NCBI RefSeq assembly: GCF_049532985.1
Contig: NZ_CP186693.1
Coordinates: 1,798,001 to 1,862,000, forward strand
Source: Promicromonospora sp049532985
Lineage (GTDB): Bacteria > Actinomycetota > Actinomycetes > Actinomycetales > Cellulomonadaceae
Direction of reading: 5' to 3'
DNA length: 64,000 nucleotides
Made by a program: the position numbers and the translations under genes. Positions 32,623 through 40,533 of this stretch are shown in pieces. Every line of letters starts with the position of its first letter. Position 1 is the stretch's first letter. The notes under the pieces were generated by a model. It saw only the letters and a program-made list of their open reading frames with translations. It made no database searches and was not told the origin of the DNA.

Positions 32623-33258
32623 GTGAGCTCCCACCGGCACCGACGCCCGCGCGACGCGCGCGGGCCCGTCGTCGCCTCGGTGGCCACGGCGGCGGCCCTG
32701 CTGTCGCACCTGGCGGGCGGCGGCGCGGTCCCCGGGTGGCTGGGCGTGCTGGTGCCCTGGGTGCTGTCGCTGACGGTGTGCACCGTGCTCGCGGGCCGCC
32801 GTCTGGCGCTGTGGCGCACGGTCGTGTCGGTCGGGCTGAGCCAGGTGCTGTTCCACACGCTGTTCGTGCTGGGCACCCCGGCGGGCGGGCGACCTGCCGG
32901 GCCCGCTGGGCACGGCGCGCACGGCGGGTACTCGCTGCCCGCTGCCGGGGCGGACCCGTCGGCCTACCTGCCCGACCTCGTCGGCGCGGGCCCGGCCATG
33001 TGGCTCTGGCACGGCGTCGCGGCCGCGGCGACCGTGGCCGCCCTCTTCGGTGGCGAGCGCGTGGTCGCCCGGCTCCGGGACCTGGCCGGCCGGGTGGCCG
33101 GGCGCTTCTCCCGCCGCCTCCCGGCGCGCGCCGACGTCGCCGCGCCCCTGACCGTGGTGCGCGTGCCGGCGCCCGACTGGTTCACCGGATCCTTCCCCGC
33201 TCGTCCTGAGGTGTCACCGGCGCGGCGGCGCGGACCGCCGCTGCCGCGCGCGATCTGA
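32623..33258 (+). CDS. hypothetical membrane protein, His/Gly-containing loop
   Basis: A 211-residue protein I do not recognise by name. It has four hydrophobic segments (about 18-38, 40-60, 66-85 and 123-145), a loop with HGAHGGYSLPAAG near residue 96, and a basic C-terminal tail. It directly precedes a PepSY-TM protein (102 bp). This pairing suggests a shared role, possibly in metal or heme handling, but that is conjecture. GTG 32623 has CAGAAT six bases upstream and no Shine-Dalgarno. Confidence 0.6.
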   Translation: MSSHRHRRPRDARGPVVASVATAAALLSHLAGGGAVPGWLGVLVPWVLSLTVCTVLAGRRLALWRTVVSVGLSQVLFHTLFVLGTPAGGRPAGPAGHGAHGGYSLPAAGADPSAYLPDLVGAGPAMWLWHGVAAAATVAALFGGERVVARLRDLAGRVAGRFSRRLPARADVAAPLTVVRVPAPDWFTGSFPARPEVSPARRRGPPLPRAI

Positions 33259-33359
33259 CCCCTCTCCCGAGCACCGACCCGCCCCGTCGCGCCCGTCGTC
33301 CCGACGCGCCCGCGCGCGAGCGGTCCGTGCTGCCCTCTTCGGCCCGAAGGCGAACCGCC

Positions 33360-34883
33360 ATGACGAGCACACCTCTGTCCACCACGTCCAGCCCCTCCAG
33401 CACTGCCACCCCCTCCACCGCCGTCCCGGCCGCCCGGCCCGGCCGCGGCGGGCCACGACGCCGCGGCCCCGGCTGGTTCGGCGCCCTCCTGCTCCGGCTG
33501 CACTTCTACGCCGGCCTGCTGGTGGGCCCGTTCATCCTGGTCGCCGCCGTGAGCGGCGCGCTCTACGCCCTGACCCCGACCATCGAGCAGGTGGCCTACC
33601 GCGACGTGCTGCACGCGCCGGTCGCCGACACGCGGCTCAGCCTCGCCGAGCAGACCCGGATCGCCCAGGAGCACGTCGGCGAGGCCGGCGCGACACCCAC
33701 GGCCGTACGCCCCGCACCCGGCCCGGGCGACACCACCCGCGTCATGTTCGCCGACGAGCGCCTCGGCGAGAGCGAGTCCCGGGCGGTGTTCGTGGACCCG
33801 GGCACCGGCGAGGTCCGCGGCGACCTCACCGTGTACGGCACCAGCGGCGCCCTGCCCCTGCGCACCTGGCTCGACCAGCTCCACCGCAACCTGCACCTGG
33901 GCGACGTCGGCCGCCTCTACAGCGAGCTCGCCGCCTCCTGGCTCGGGATCGTGGCGCTCGCGGGCCTGGGTCTCTGGCTGCGTCGCGTCCTGCGGTCCCG
34001 CCGCCGGGCGGCCACGGCGCGGGACATGGTCCGGCCCGCCCGCGGGCGCACCGGGTACCGGCGGCTGTTCGGCTGGCACGCGTCGGTCGGGTTCTGGGTG
34101 CTGCTCGGGGCGCTGTTCCTCTCCGCGACGGGCATCACCTGGTCGCAGCACGCCGGGCCCCGCGTCGACGCGCTGCGCGCCGCGCTGGACTGGGGCACGC
34201 CCACGGTGGACACCAGCCTGCCGGGCGCGGCCGACGTCGGGGACCCCGGCGTGGGGGAGCACGCCCACCACGGGGCGGCCACGGCGTCCGACGGGGCGGG
34301 CGAGGCCCTGGACCCCACGCTGTTCGACGCCGTGCTCGCGACGGCGCAGACCGTCAACGTGAACACCGGCCTGGTCGAGATCACGCCGCCCGCGCAGCCC
34401 GGTACCGCCTGGGTGGTGCAGGAGATCCAGCGCAGCTACCCGACCGAGGTGGACGCCGTGGCGGTCGACCCGGAGACCCTGCAGGCCGTGCACCGCGTCG
34501 ACTTCTCGGAGTTCCCGCTGGCCGCGAAGCTCGCCCGGTGGGGCATCGATGCCCACATGGGCTCGTTGTTCGGCCTGCCGCACCAGCTCGTGCTGTTCGC
34601 GCTGGCCGGCGGCATCGCCTCGCTGGTCGTGCTGGGCTACCTCATGTGGTGGCGGCGGCGCCCGACCCGGGAGCGGAGGCTCGCGGGCGGGGCGCCGCCG
34701 GAGCGGGGCGTGCTGCGGGGCGCACCGTGGTGGGGTGTCGCCCTCGTGCTCGCCGGCGCCGTCCTGATCGGCTGGTGGCTGCCGCTGGTCGGCTGGACGC
34801 TCGCGGCCTTCGTCGTGCTCGACGTGCTCCTGGGCCTGCGCGGGCGCCGGGCGGGCGGTGTCAGGGCCGGAGCAGCACCTTGA
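33360..34883 (+). CDS. PepSY domain-containing membrane protein
   Basis: A 507-residue PepSY-TM protein. After a Ser/Thr/Pro-rich leader, LLLRLHFYAGLLVGPFILVAAVSG near residue 44 (partly quoted: LHFYAGLLVGPF) is the first helix with the family His. RTWLDQLHRNLHLGDVGR near 170 and LFGWHASVGFWVLLGALFL near 240 are the other hallmark regions, and a fourth helix pair is near 410-480. A His-rich loop, GEHAHHG, is near 302. Members are linked to siderophore or metal reduction in the membrane. It overlaps the convergent dehydrogenase by 23 bp. Confidence 0.85.
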   Translation: MTSTPLSTTSSPSSTATPSTAVPAARPGRGGPRRRGPGWFGALLLRLHFYAGLLVGPFILVAAVSGALYALTPTIEQVAYRDVLHAPVADTRLSLAEQTRIAQEHVGEAGATPTAVRPAPGPGDTTRVMFADERLGESESRAVFVDPGTGEVRGDLTVYGTSGALPLRTWLDQLHRNLHLGDVGRLYSELAASWLGIVALAGLGLWLRRVLRSRRRAATARDMVRPARGRTGYRRLFGWHASVGFWVLLGALFLSATGITWSQHAGPRVDALRAALDWGTPTVDTSLPGAADVGDPGVGEHAHHGAATASDGAGEALDPTLFDAVLATAQTVNVNTGLVEITPPAQPGTAWVVQEIQRSYPTEVDAVAVDPETLQAVHRVDFSEFPLAAKLARWGIDAHMGSLFGLPHQLVLFALAGGIASLVVLGYLMWWRRRPTRERRLAGGAPPERGVLRGAPWWGVALVLAGAVLIGWWLPLVGWTLAAFVVLDVLLGLRGRRAGGVRAGAAP

Positions 34884-35874
34884 TCGCGCGCCGCTCGTCC
34901 ATGGCGCGGTAGGCCTCCGCGACCTCGGACAGGGGCAGCGTCAGGTCGAACACCCGCCCCGGGTCGATCTCGCGCTTCCACACCAGGTCCAGCAGGTGCG
35001 GCAGGTAGGCCCGCACGGGTGCGATACCGCCGCGCAGGCCCTTGTTCCCCCAGAACAGGGTGTCCACCGGCAGGTCGCCGTGCGGCACGCCGACGATGCC
35101 GATCGTGCCGCCCGGCCGCACCAGCTCGACCGACTGGGCCCGGGCCTGCTCGGTGCCGACGCACTCCAGGACCGCGTCGGCACCGATGCCCTCGGTGAGC
35201 TCCAGCACCTGGGCCAGGCCCTCCTCGCCGCGCTCGGCGACGATGTGGGTGGCACCGAACTCGCGCGCCACCTGCTGCCGGTCCGCGTGCCGGCTCATCG
35301 CCACGATGGTGGTCGCGCCGAGCTGGGCGGCCGCCAGCACACCGCTCAGCCCGACGGCGCCGTCTCCCACCACCACGACGCTCGAACCCGGCCCGACGCC
35401 GGCCGAGACGGCCGCGTGCCAGCCGGTGCACATCACGTCCGACAGGCTCAGCAGGCTCGGCACCAGGTCGGCATCCGGTTCGCCGGGGGTCGCGAGCAGG
35501 GTGCCGTCGGCGTTCGGGACGCGGATCTTCTCGGCCTGGCAGCCGTCGTACCCGCCGCCGTGCAGGCAGTTGGCCTGCATCCCCTTGCGGCACACCGCGC
35601 AGGTGTTGTCGCTGTGCAGGAACCCGCCGACCACGAAGTCGCCGGGCCTGACCGTGGTGACCGCCGCCCCCACCTGCTCGACGACGCCGACGTACTCGTG
35701 CCCGATCGGCGTGGGCCGCCGCACCGGGGCCACGCCCCGGTAGCGCCACAGGTCCGACCCGCACACGCAGGTGGCCACGGTCCGGACCACGGCGTCGGTC
35801 GGTTCGACGATCGCGGGGTCGGCCCGCTCCTCGAAGCGGACGTCCCCGGCTCCATGAATGATCGCTCCTCGCAT
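34861..35874 (-). CDS. zinc-dependent medium-chain alcohol dehydrogenase
   Basis: A 337-residue MDR enzyme. C36-VCGSD binds the catalytic zinc together with GHEYVG near 58. A four-Cys structural zinc loop is altered: NTCAVCRKGMQANC near 90 supplies Cys residues in the usual lobe. VVGDGAVGLSGVLAA near 170 is the NAD(P) fold. It resembles glutathione-independent formaldehyde or threonine dehydrogenase-like proteins. A possible Shine-Dalgarno is weak. It is upstream of nothing on its strand and 52 bp downstream of the QorB gene, so it may be cotranscribed with it. Confidence 0.85.
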   Translation of the reverse strand: MRGAIIHGAGDVRFEERADPAIVEPTDAVVRTVATCVCGSDLWRYRGVAPVRRPTPIGHEYVGVVEQVGAAVTTVRPGDFVVGGFLHSDNTCAVCRKGMQANCLHGGGYDGCQAEKIRVPNADGTLLATPGEPDADLVPSLLSLSDVMCTGWHAAVSAGVGPGSSVVVVGDGAVGLSGVLAAAQLGATTIVAMSRHADRQQVAREFGATHIVAERGEEGLAQVLELTEGIGADAVLECVGTEQARAQSVELVRPGGTIGIVGVPHGDLPVDTLFWGNKGLRGGIAPVRAYLPHLLDLVWKREIDPGRVFDLTLPLSEVAEAYRAMDERRAIKVLLRP

Positions 35875-35926
35875 GCCCCTATTGACGCATGCCGTGTCGA
35901 ATCGGGCGGACCCCCAGGCGACCGGT

Positions 35927-36784
<858 letters not shown>

Positions 36785-36837
36785 GTCATTTCTCCGTTGC
36801 TGGGAGGGGTTCACCGCCCGCCGGTTGCGGACGGTTA

Positions 36838-36858
36838 GTGCTTTCGAATCGAAAGTAC
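36838..36858. promoter_or_regulatory. HxlR/QorR-type operator
   Basis: An inverted repeat with nine-base arms and one mismatch: GTGCTTTCG and CGAAAGTAC around AAT; the inner six bases of each arm pair perfectly. It lies between qorB (36784) and the HxlR gene (36894). The form is like the GTAC-ending sites described for QorR-type DUF24 regulators. Confidence 0.6.
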
Positions 36859-36880
36859 ACCACATTCCGACGGTGCGCGG

Positions 36881-36886
36881 TACCCT
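36881..36886 (+). promoter_or_regulatory. -10 box of leaderless HxlR gene
   Basis: TACCCT ends seven bases before GTG 36894. Confidence 0.45.
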
Positions 36887-36893
36887 GTGTCGT

Positions 36894-37349
36894 GTGAGCG
36901 CCACCGACCCCTCTGCCGTCCGTCCGGATGACGGCCGTCCCGTGGGCGCGGACCCGGCCGGCGGTCCCACGCAGGAGCTGGTGGTCGACGTCTTCGCCCG
37001 GGGCTGCACGTCGCGCGCCGCGTTCGAGGTGGTCACGTCGAAGTGGGCCTCGCTGGCGCTCATCGCGCTGGGGGAGGGGCGCTACCGGTTCAACGCCCTG
37101 CGCCGCCGCGTCGAGGGCGTCAGCGAGAAGATGCTGTCCCAGACCCTGCAGGCCCTGGAGCGCGACGGCATGGTCACCCGCGAGGTGGTCACCACCATCC
37201 CGCCGCGCGTGGAGTACGGCCTGACGCCGCTCGGCGAGCAGGTCGCCCAGCGGCTGCGGGCGCTGGCGGACCTCCTGGAGGCCACGGCGGCGGAGGCGGC
37301 CGCGACGGGTTCGTCCCCCGGGGGTTCCGCGGACGACTCGGGCCGCTGA
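36894..37349 (+). CDS. qorR: HxlR/DUF24-family redox-sensing regulator (QorR-like)
   Basis: A 151-residue winged-helix protein. VFARGCTSR places the conserved redox-sensing Cys at 38, followed by FEVVTSKWASLAL, RYRFNALRRRVEGVSEKML and the LTPLGEQVAQ wing, all HxlR hallmarks. GTG 36894 is chosen since TACCCT lies seven bases upstream; upstream in-frame ATGs would cross the operator. By analogy with QorR, oxidation of Cys38 would release the divergent qorB gene. That mechanism is inference from family. Confidence 0.87.
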   Translation: MSATDPSAVRPDDGRPVGADPAGGPTQELVVDVFARGCTSRAAFEVVTSKWASLALIALGEGRYRFNALRRRVEGVSEKMLSQTLQALERDGMVTREVVTTIPPRVEYGLTPLGEQVAQRLRALADLLEATAAEAAATGSSPGGSADDSGR

Positions 37350-37364
37350 CCCCCCGGGGGATCA
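37347..37364. terminator. near-perfect palindrome spanning two convergent stops
   Basis: TGACCCCCCGGGGGATCA contains the HxlR stop at its left end and the ArsR stop at its right end; 16 of 18 bases obey dyad symmetry. No loop and no T run, so a terminator role is weak. Confidence 0.25.
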
Positions 37365-38078
37365 CCTGCCCGTGCGCGTGCCCGCCACGTCCAGGTCCCA
37401 CTCCAGGCCCCACCGATCGCGCACCAGCGCCCGCCCTGCCTCGGTGACGTCCAGCCCCCGGCCCGACCGGTGCCGGACCACCCATCCGGCCCCGAGGAAC
37501 CGCGCCCCCACCGCGGAGCCGAGCGCGCCCGCCAGGTGCGGACGTCGTTCGGTCCAGTCCAGGCACGCGCGCGTGGTGGGCCGGCGGGCTGCGACGGCGC
37601 CGTCGACGTCCACCCCGAGCTCCCGCAGGCCGGCCGCTCCCGGGCCGGTCAGGGTGAGCTCGTCGCGGCCGGCGAGCCACCCGCAGCGCACCCAGGCGTC
37701 CGTCAGGCCGGTGCCGAGCCGCCCGGCAAGGTGGTCGTAGCAGAACCGGGCCGCGGCCAGGTACTCCGCCCGGCGGCTGCGCCGGTAGCCCGACACGGGA
37801 GCGGCGTCGGCGAGCATGCCGAGCGACTCCAGCGCCGCCGCGACGTCGGGCCCCGCCAGCGTGTAGTAGCGGTGCCGGCCCTGGGTGCGGGCGGTCACCA
37901 GGCCGGCGTCCGCCAGGACCGTCAGGTGCTCGGAGGCCGTGGAGGCGCTCACCCCGGCCGCCGCGGCCAGCTCGCCCGCGGGGCGGCTCGTGCCGTCCAG
38001 GAGCAGGTTCAGGAACGTCGACCGTGCCGGGGTGGACAGCGCCCGGCCCACGGCGGTGAAGTCCCGGTCCCGGCTCAT
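37362..38078 (-). CDS. ArsR-family transcriptional regulator
   Basis: A 238-residue regulator. Residues 8-90 are the ArsR winged helix: ALSTPARSTFLNLLLDG, AAAAGVSASTASEHLTVLADAGLV and TQGRHRYYTL. The C-terminal 140 residues are an extra domain of the ArsR/DUF5937-like actinobacterial type, with RTCYDH-like AARFCYDHLAGRLG near 114. No metal-binding Cys pair is seen in the helix. TACGGT lies six bases before ATG 38078, so a leaderless start. It is divergent from OsmC and may regulate it. Confidence 0.85.
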   Translation of the reverse strand: MSRDRDFTAVGRALSTPARSTFLNLLLDGTSRPAGELAAAAGVSASTASEHLTVLADAGLVTARTQGRHRYYTLAGPDVAAALESLGMLADAAPVSGYRRSRRAEYLAAARFCYDHLAGRLGTGLTDAWVRCGWLAGRDELTLTGPGAAGLRELGVDVDGAVAARRPTTRACLDWTERRPHLAGALGSAVGARFLGAGWVVRHRSGRGLDVTEAGRALVRDRWGLEWDLDVAGTRTGR

Positions 38079-38084
38079 GCGCCG

Positions 38085-38136
38085 ACCGTACGGCGCGGAC
38101 ATTTCGGCGTCCACCGAAGCATCCCCGGCCTACCGT
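38085..38136. promoter_or_regulatory. two divergent leaderless -10 boxes
   Basis: On the minus strand TACGGT (38085-38090) ends six bases before ATG 38078; on the plus strand TACCGT (38131-38136) ends six bases before ATG 38143. The two promoters must overlap in their -35 regions. Confidence 0.45.
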
Positions 38137-38142
38137 CCCGGC

Positions 38143-38634
38143 ATGGACCAGACCCGCACGGCCCCCGTGCACCGCACCCCGTCCCACCCCTACGCGACCC
38201 GCCTGCACTGGACCGGGTCGACCGGCGGCGGCCCGCGCTCCTACTCCCGCGACCACACCGCCGTCGCAGCGCCCGCCACCCCCGTCGTCGAGCTCAGCGC
38301 CGACTCCGCCTTCCGCGGAGACCCCGACCGGCTCAACCCCGAGCAGCTCGTCGTGATGGCGGCGTCGTCGTGCCAGATGCTGTCGTTCCTCGGGGCCGCT
38401 TCCCGTGCCGGGGTCGACGTGCTCGCCTACGACGACGCGGCCACCAGCCACCTCGACCTGACCGCGTCGCCCGCCCGGCTCGGCACCATCCGCCTGGCCG
38501 TGACCGTCACCGTGGCGGCGGGGACCGACGAGGCCGTGGTGTACGAGCTCGCCGAGCAGGCCCACCACGCCTGCTACGTGGCCTCCTCGCTCGCGGTCGG
38601 CGTCGAGGTCGGCGTCACGGTGCGGTTCCGGTGA
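38143..38634 (+). CDS. OsmC-family peroxiredoxin-like protein
   Basis: A 163-residue OsmC/Ohr-fold protein. The two redox cysteines are Cys77 in AASSCQML and Cys144 in HHACYVASS. RLHWTGSTGGGPRSYSRDH near 20 and the RLNPEQLVV segment are typical of OsmC-like proteins that reduce organic hydroperoxides through lipoyl thiols. TACCGT lies six bases before the ATG. It overlaps the following ACT gene by GTGA. Confidence 0.87.
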   Translation: MDQTRTAPVHRTPSHPYATRLHWTGSTGGGPRSYSRDHTAVAAPATPVVELSADSAFRGDPDRLNPEQLVVMAASSCQMLSFLGAASRAGVDVLAYDDAATSHLDLTASPARLGTIRLAVTVTVAAGTDEAVVYELAEQAHHACYVASSLAVGVEVGVTVRFR

Positions 38635-39080
38635 GCGCCCACCCGCAGGACCTGGAGGTCCTCCTGCCCGACCGCCCCGGGGCGCTCGCGGACCTGGGCC
38701 AGGCCCTCGGCGAGGCCGGGGTCAGCCTGGAGGGCGGCGGCGTCTTCGCGGTCGGGCCGGACGCCGGTCCGGGCCACGCCGTGGCGCACTACCTGGTGCA
38801 CGACGGCGCCCGCGCGCTGCGGGCGGTCACGGCCGCCGGTCTCGGGCCCGCCGTGGTGCGCGACGTCGTGCTGGCCCGGCTGGACCAGGAGGTGCCCGGT
38901 CAGCTCGGCACGCTCGCGCGCCGGCTGGGTGACGCCGGCGTCAACGTGCGGGTCCAGTACAGCGACCACGTCGGCAACCTGGTGCTCCTGGTCGCCGAGG
39001 CGGACCGGGCGGCCTGCCGTGCGGTCGTCGCGGACTGGGCGAGCGGCCCGTTCGGCCGGCGGGGCGGACGCCGCGGCTGA
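38631..39080 (+). CDS. ACT domain protein (tandem ACT)
   Basis: A 149-residue protein with two ACT-like modules: DLEVLLPDRPGALADLGQAL at 7-26 and EVPGQLGTLARRLGDAGVNV near 87-106. No catalytic domain is attached. Stand-alone ACT proteins bind amino acids or other small ligands and regulate partner enzymes. It starts at GTG overlapping the OsmC stop, so it is made with OsmC; the link between them is unknown. Confidence 0.82.
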   Translation: MSAHPQDLEVLLPDRPGALADLGQALGEAGVSLEGGGVFAVGPDAGPGHAVAHYLVHDGARALRAVTAAGLGPAVVRDVVLARLDQEVPGQLGTLARRLGDAGVNVRVQYSDHVGNLVLLVAEADRAACRAVVADWASGPFGRRGGRRG

Positions 39081-39090
39081 CCGCCCCCCG

Positions 39091-40413
39091 TCAGGCCCCG
39101 GCCGGGCCGGACAGCCGGTCCAGAGCGGCCACGACGAGGGCCGTCACGCCGGTCTCCAGCGTCGGGTGCGGCACCGGGGCGAACCGCGGGGAGTGGTTGG
39201 AGGGGATGTCCCGGTCCGTGGTGCCCGCGCTCTGCGCCGCGAAGAAGGCCGCCGGGTCCCAGCCGCCGAGCAGCCAGTACACCAGCGGCACCCCGGCGGC
39301 GGTGGCGAGCACGCTCACGTCCTCGCTGCCCGACACCGGACCGGGGTCGATCACGCGCTCCGCGCCGAACTGCGCCGCCAGCACCGCGCGCGTGCGCTCG
39401 GTCTCGACCAGATCGTTGACCAGCGGCGGGAACGACTCGCCCGGCGTGATCCGCGGGGGCTCGGGCGCACCCGCGGCGTCGGCCTCACCGCGGACGATGC
39501 GCTCGATCGCGGCCAGCACCCGGGCCCGCACCGCCTCGTCGAACGAGCGCACGTTCACGCCGAGCGCCGCCTCGTCCGGGATGATGTTGTCCTTGGTGCC
39601 CGCCTGCAGCCGCCCCACCGTGACCACCGCGGCGTCCCCGGCGGCCACCTCCCGCGACACGACCGTCTGCAGGCGCATCACCGTGGCCGCCGCCATCACC
39701 ACCGGATCCACCGTGGCCTCGGGCCGGGAACCGTGCCCGCCGCGACCCACCAGGCGGATGTCGAGGACGTCCGTGCCGGCGAACGCCGGGCCGGCGTGCA
39801 GCCCCAGCAGGCCGGCCGCCACCGGCGCCACGTGCTGGCCCAGCACGATGTCCGGGCGGGGCACGCGGTCGTACAGGCCGCCGTCGACCATCGCGTCCGC
39901 CCCGGTGCCGAGCTCCTCGGCCGGCTGGAAGACGACGACCACGGTGCCCGACCACGCCGCACGCCCCCGGGCCAGCAGGTCCGCCGCGCCCAGCAGGGCC
40001 GTGACGTGCACGTCGTGCCCGCACGCGTGCATGACGCCGGACTCGACACCCTCCGCCGTCGTGGTGCGCACCGTGCTGGCGTAGGGCAGCCCGGTGTCCT
40101 CCGTGACGGGCAGCGCGTCCATGTCGGCGCGCAGCAGCACGCACGGACCGTCGCCGTTGCCCAGCACCCCGGCCACGCCGGTCCCGCCGATCCCGGTGTG
40201 CACCACGTACCCCGCCGCGGCGAGACGCTCGGCGACCAGGGCCGCCGTCCGGGTCTCCTGGTAGGACAGCTCGGGGTGCTCGTGCAGGTCGACGTAGGTC
40301 TCGCGCAGCCCGGCCAGCAGCCCGGGCAGGGGCGCCAGGACGGACCCGGCCAGGGGCGGGGGCACCGGCGCGGCGGCCGGCGCCGGGGCGGGGCGTGCGG
40401 GAGGAACGGTCAT
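39091..40413 (-). CDS. M20 family metallopeptidase / amidohydrolase
   Basis: A 440-residue M20D amidohydrolase. RADMDALPVTE near 96 carries the bridging Asp, CGHDVHVTALLG near 130 and FQPAEELGTGA near 163 supply the metal ligands and catalytic Glu, and GRGGHGSRPE near 218 the dimerisation-domain His. The late SGSEDVS motif supplies the final ligand. Members hydrolyse N-acyl or N-carbamoyl amino acids. The Pro/Ala-rich N-terminus precedes the fold at about residue 30; GAGG is eight bases from ATG 40413. Confidence 0.88.
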   Translation of the reverse strand: MTVPPARPAPAPAAAPVPPPLAGSVLAPLPGLLAGLRETYVDLHEHPELSYQETRTAALVAERLAAAGYVVHTGIGGTGVAGVLGNGDGPCVLLRADMDALPVTEDTGLPYASTVRTTTAEGVESGVMHACGHDVHVTALLGAADLLARGRAAWSGTVVVVFQPAEELGTGADAMVDGGLYDRVPRPDIVLGQHVAPVAAGLLGLHAGPAFAGTDVLDIRLVGRGGHGSRPEATVDPVVMAAATVMRLQTVVSREVAAGDAAVVTVGRLQAGTKDNIIPDEAALGVNVRSFDEAVRARVLAAIERIVRGEADAAGAPEPPRITPGESFPPLVNDLVETERTRAVLAAQFGAERVIDPGPVSGSEDVSVLATAAGVPLVYWLLGGWDPAAFFAAQSAGTTDRDIPSNHSPRFAPVPHPTLETGVTALVVAALDRLSGPAGA

Positions 40414-40533
40414 GAGGCCCACCATCGCACCGACGCGCCGGATCCGCGCCGGGACCGGGCCCGCGCGACAAGTCGCCGGGCCCCTGCGAGGCTGGATCGG
40501 GTCCTGGCGCGGGTCCGGGGCGGAAAGGACCGC

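Noticed and set aside
37316..37325. CCCCCGGGGG decamer repeated at 37351 as a regulatory element
   Set aside because: Such decamers are expected by chance at this GC content and the first copy lies inside the HxlR coding region.
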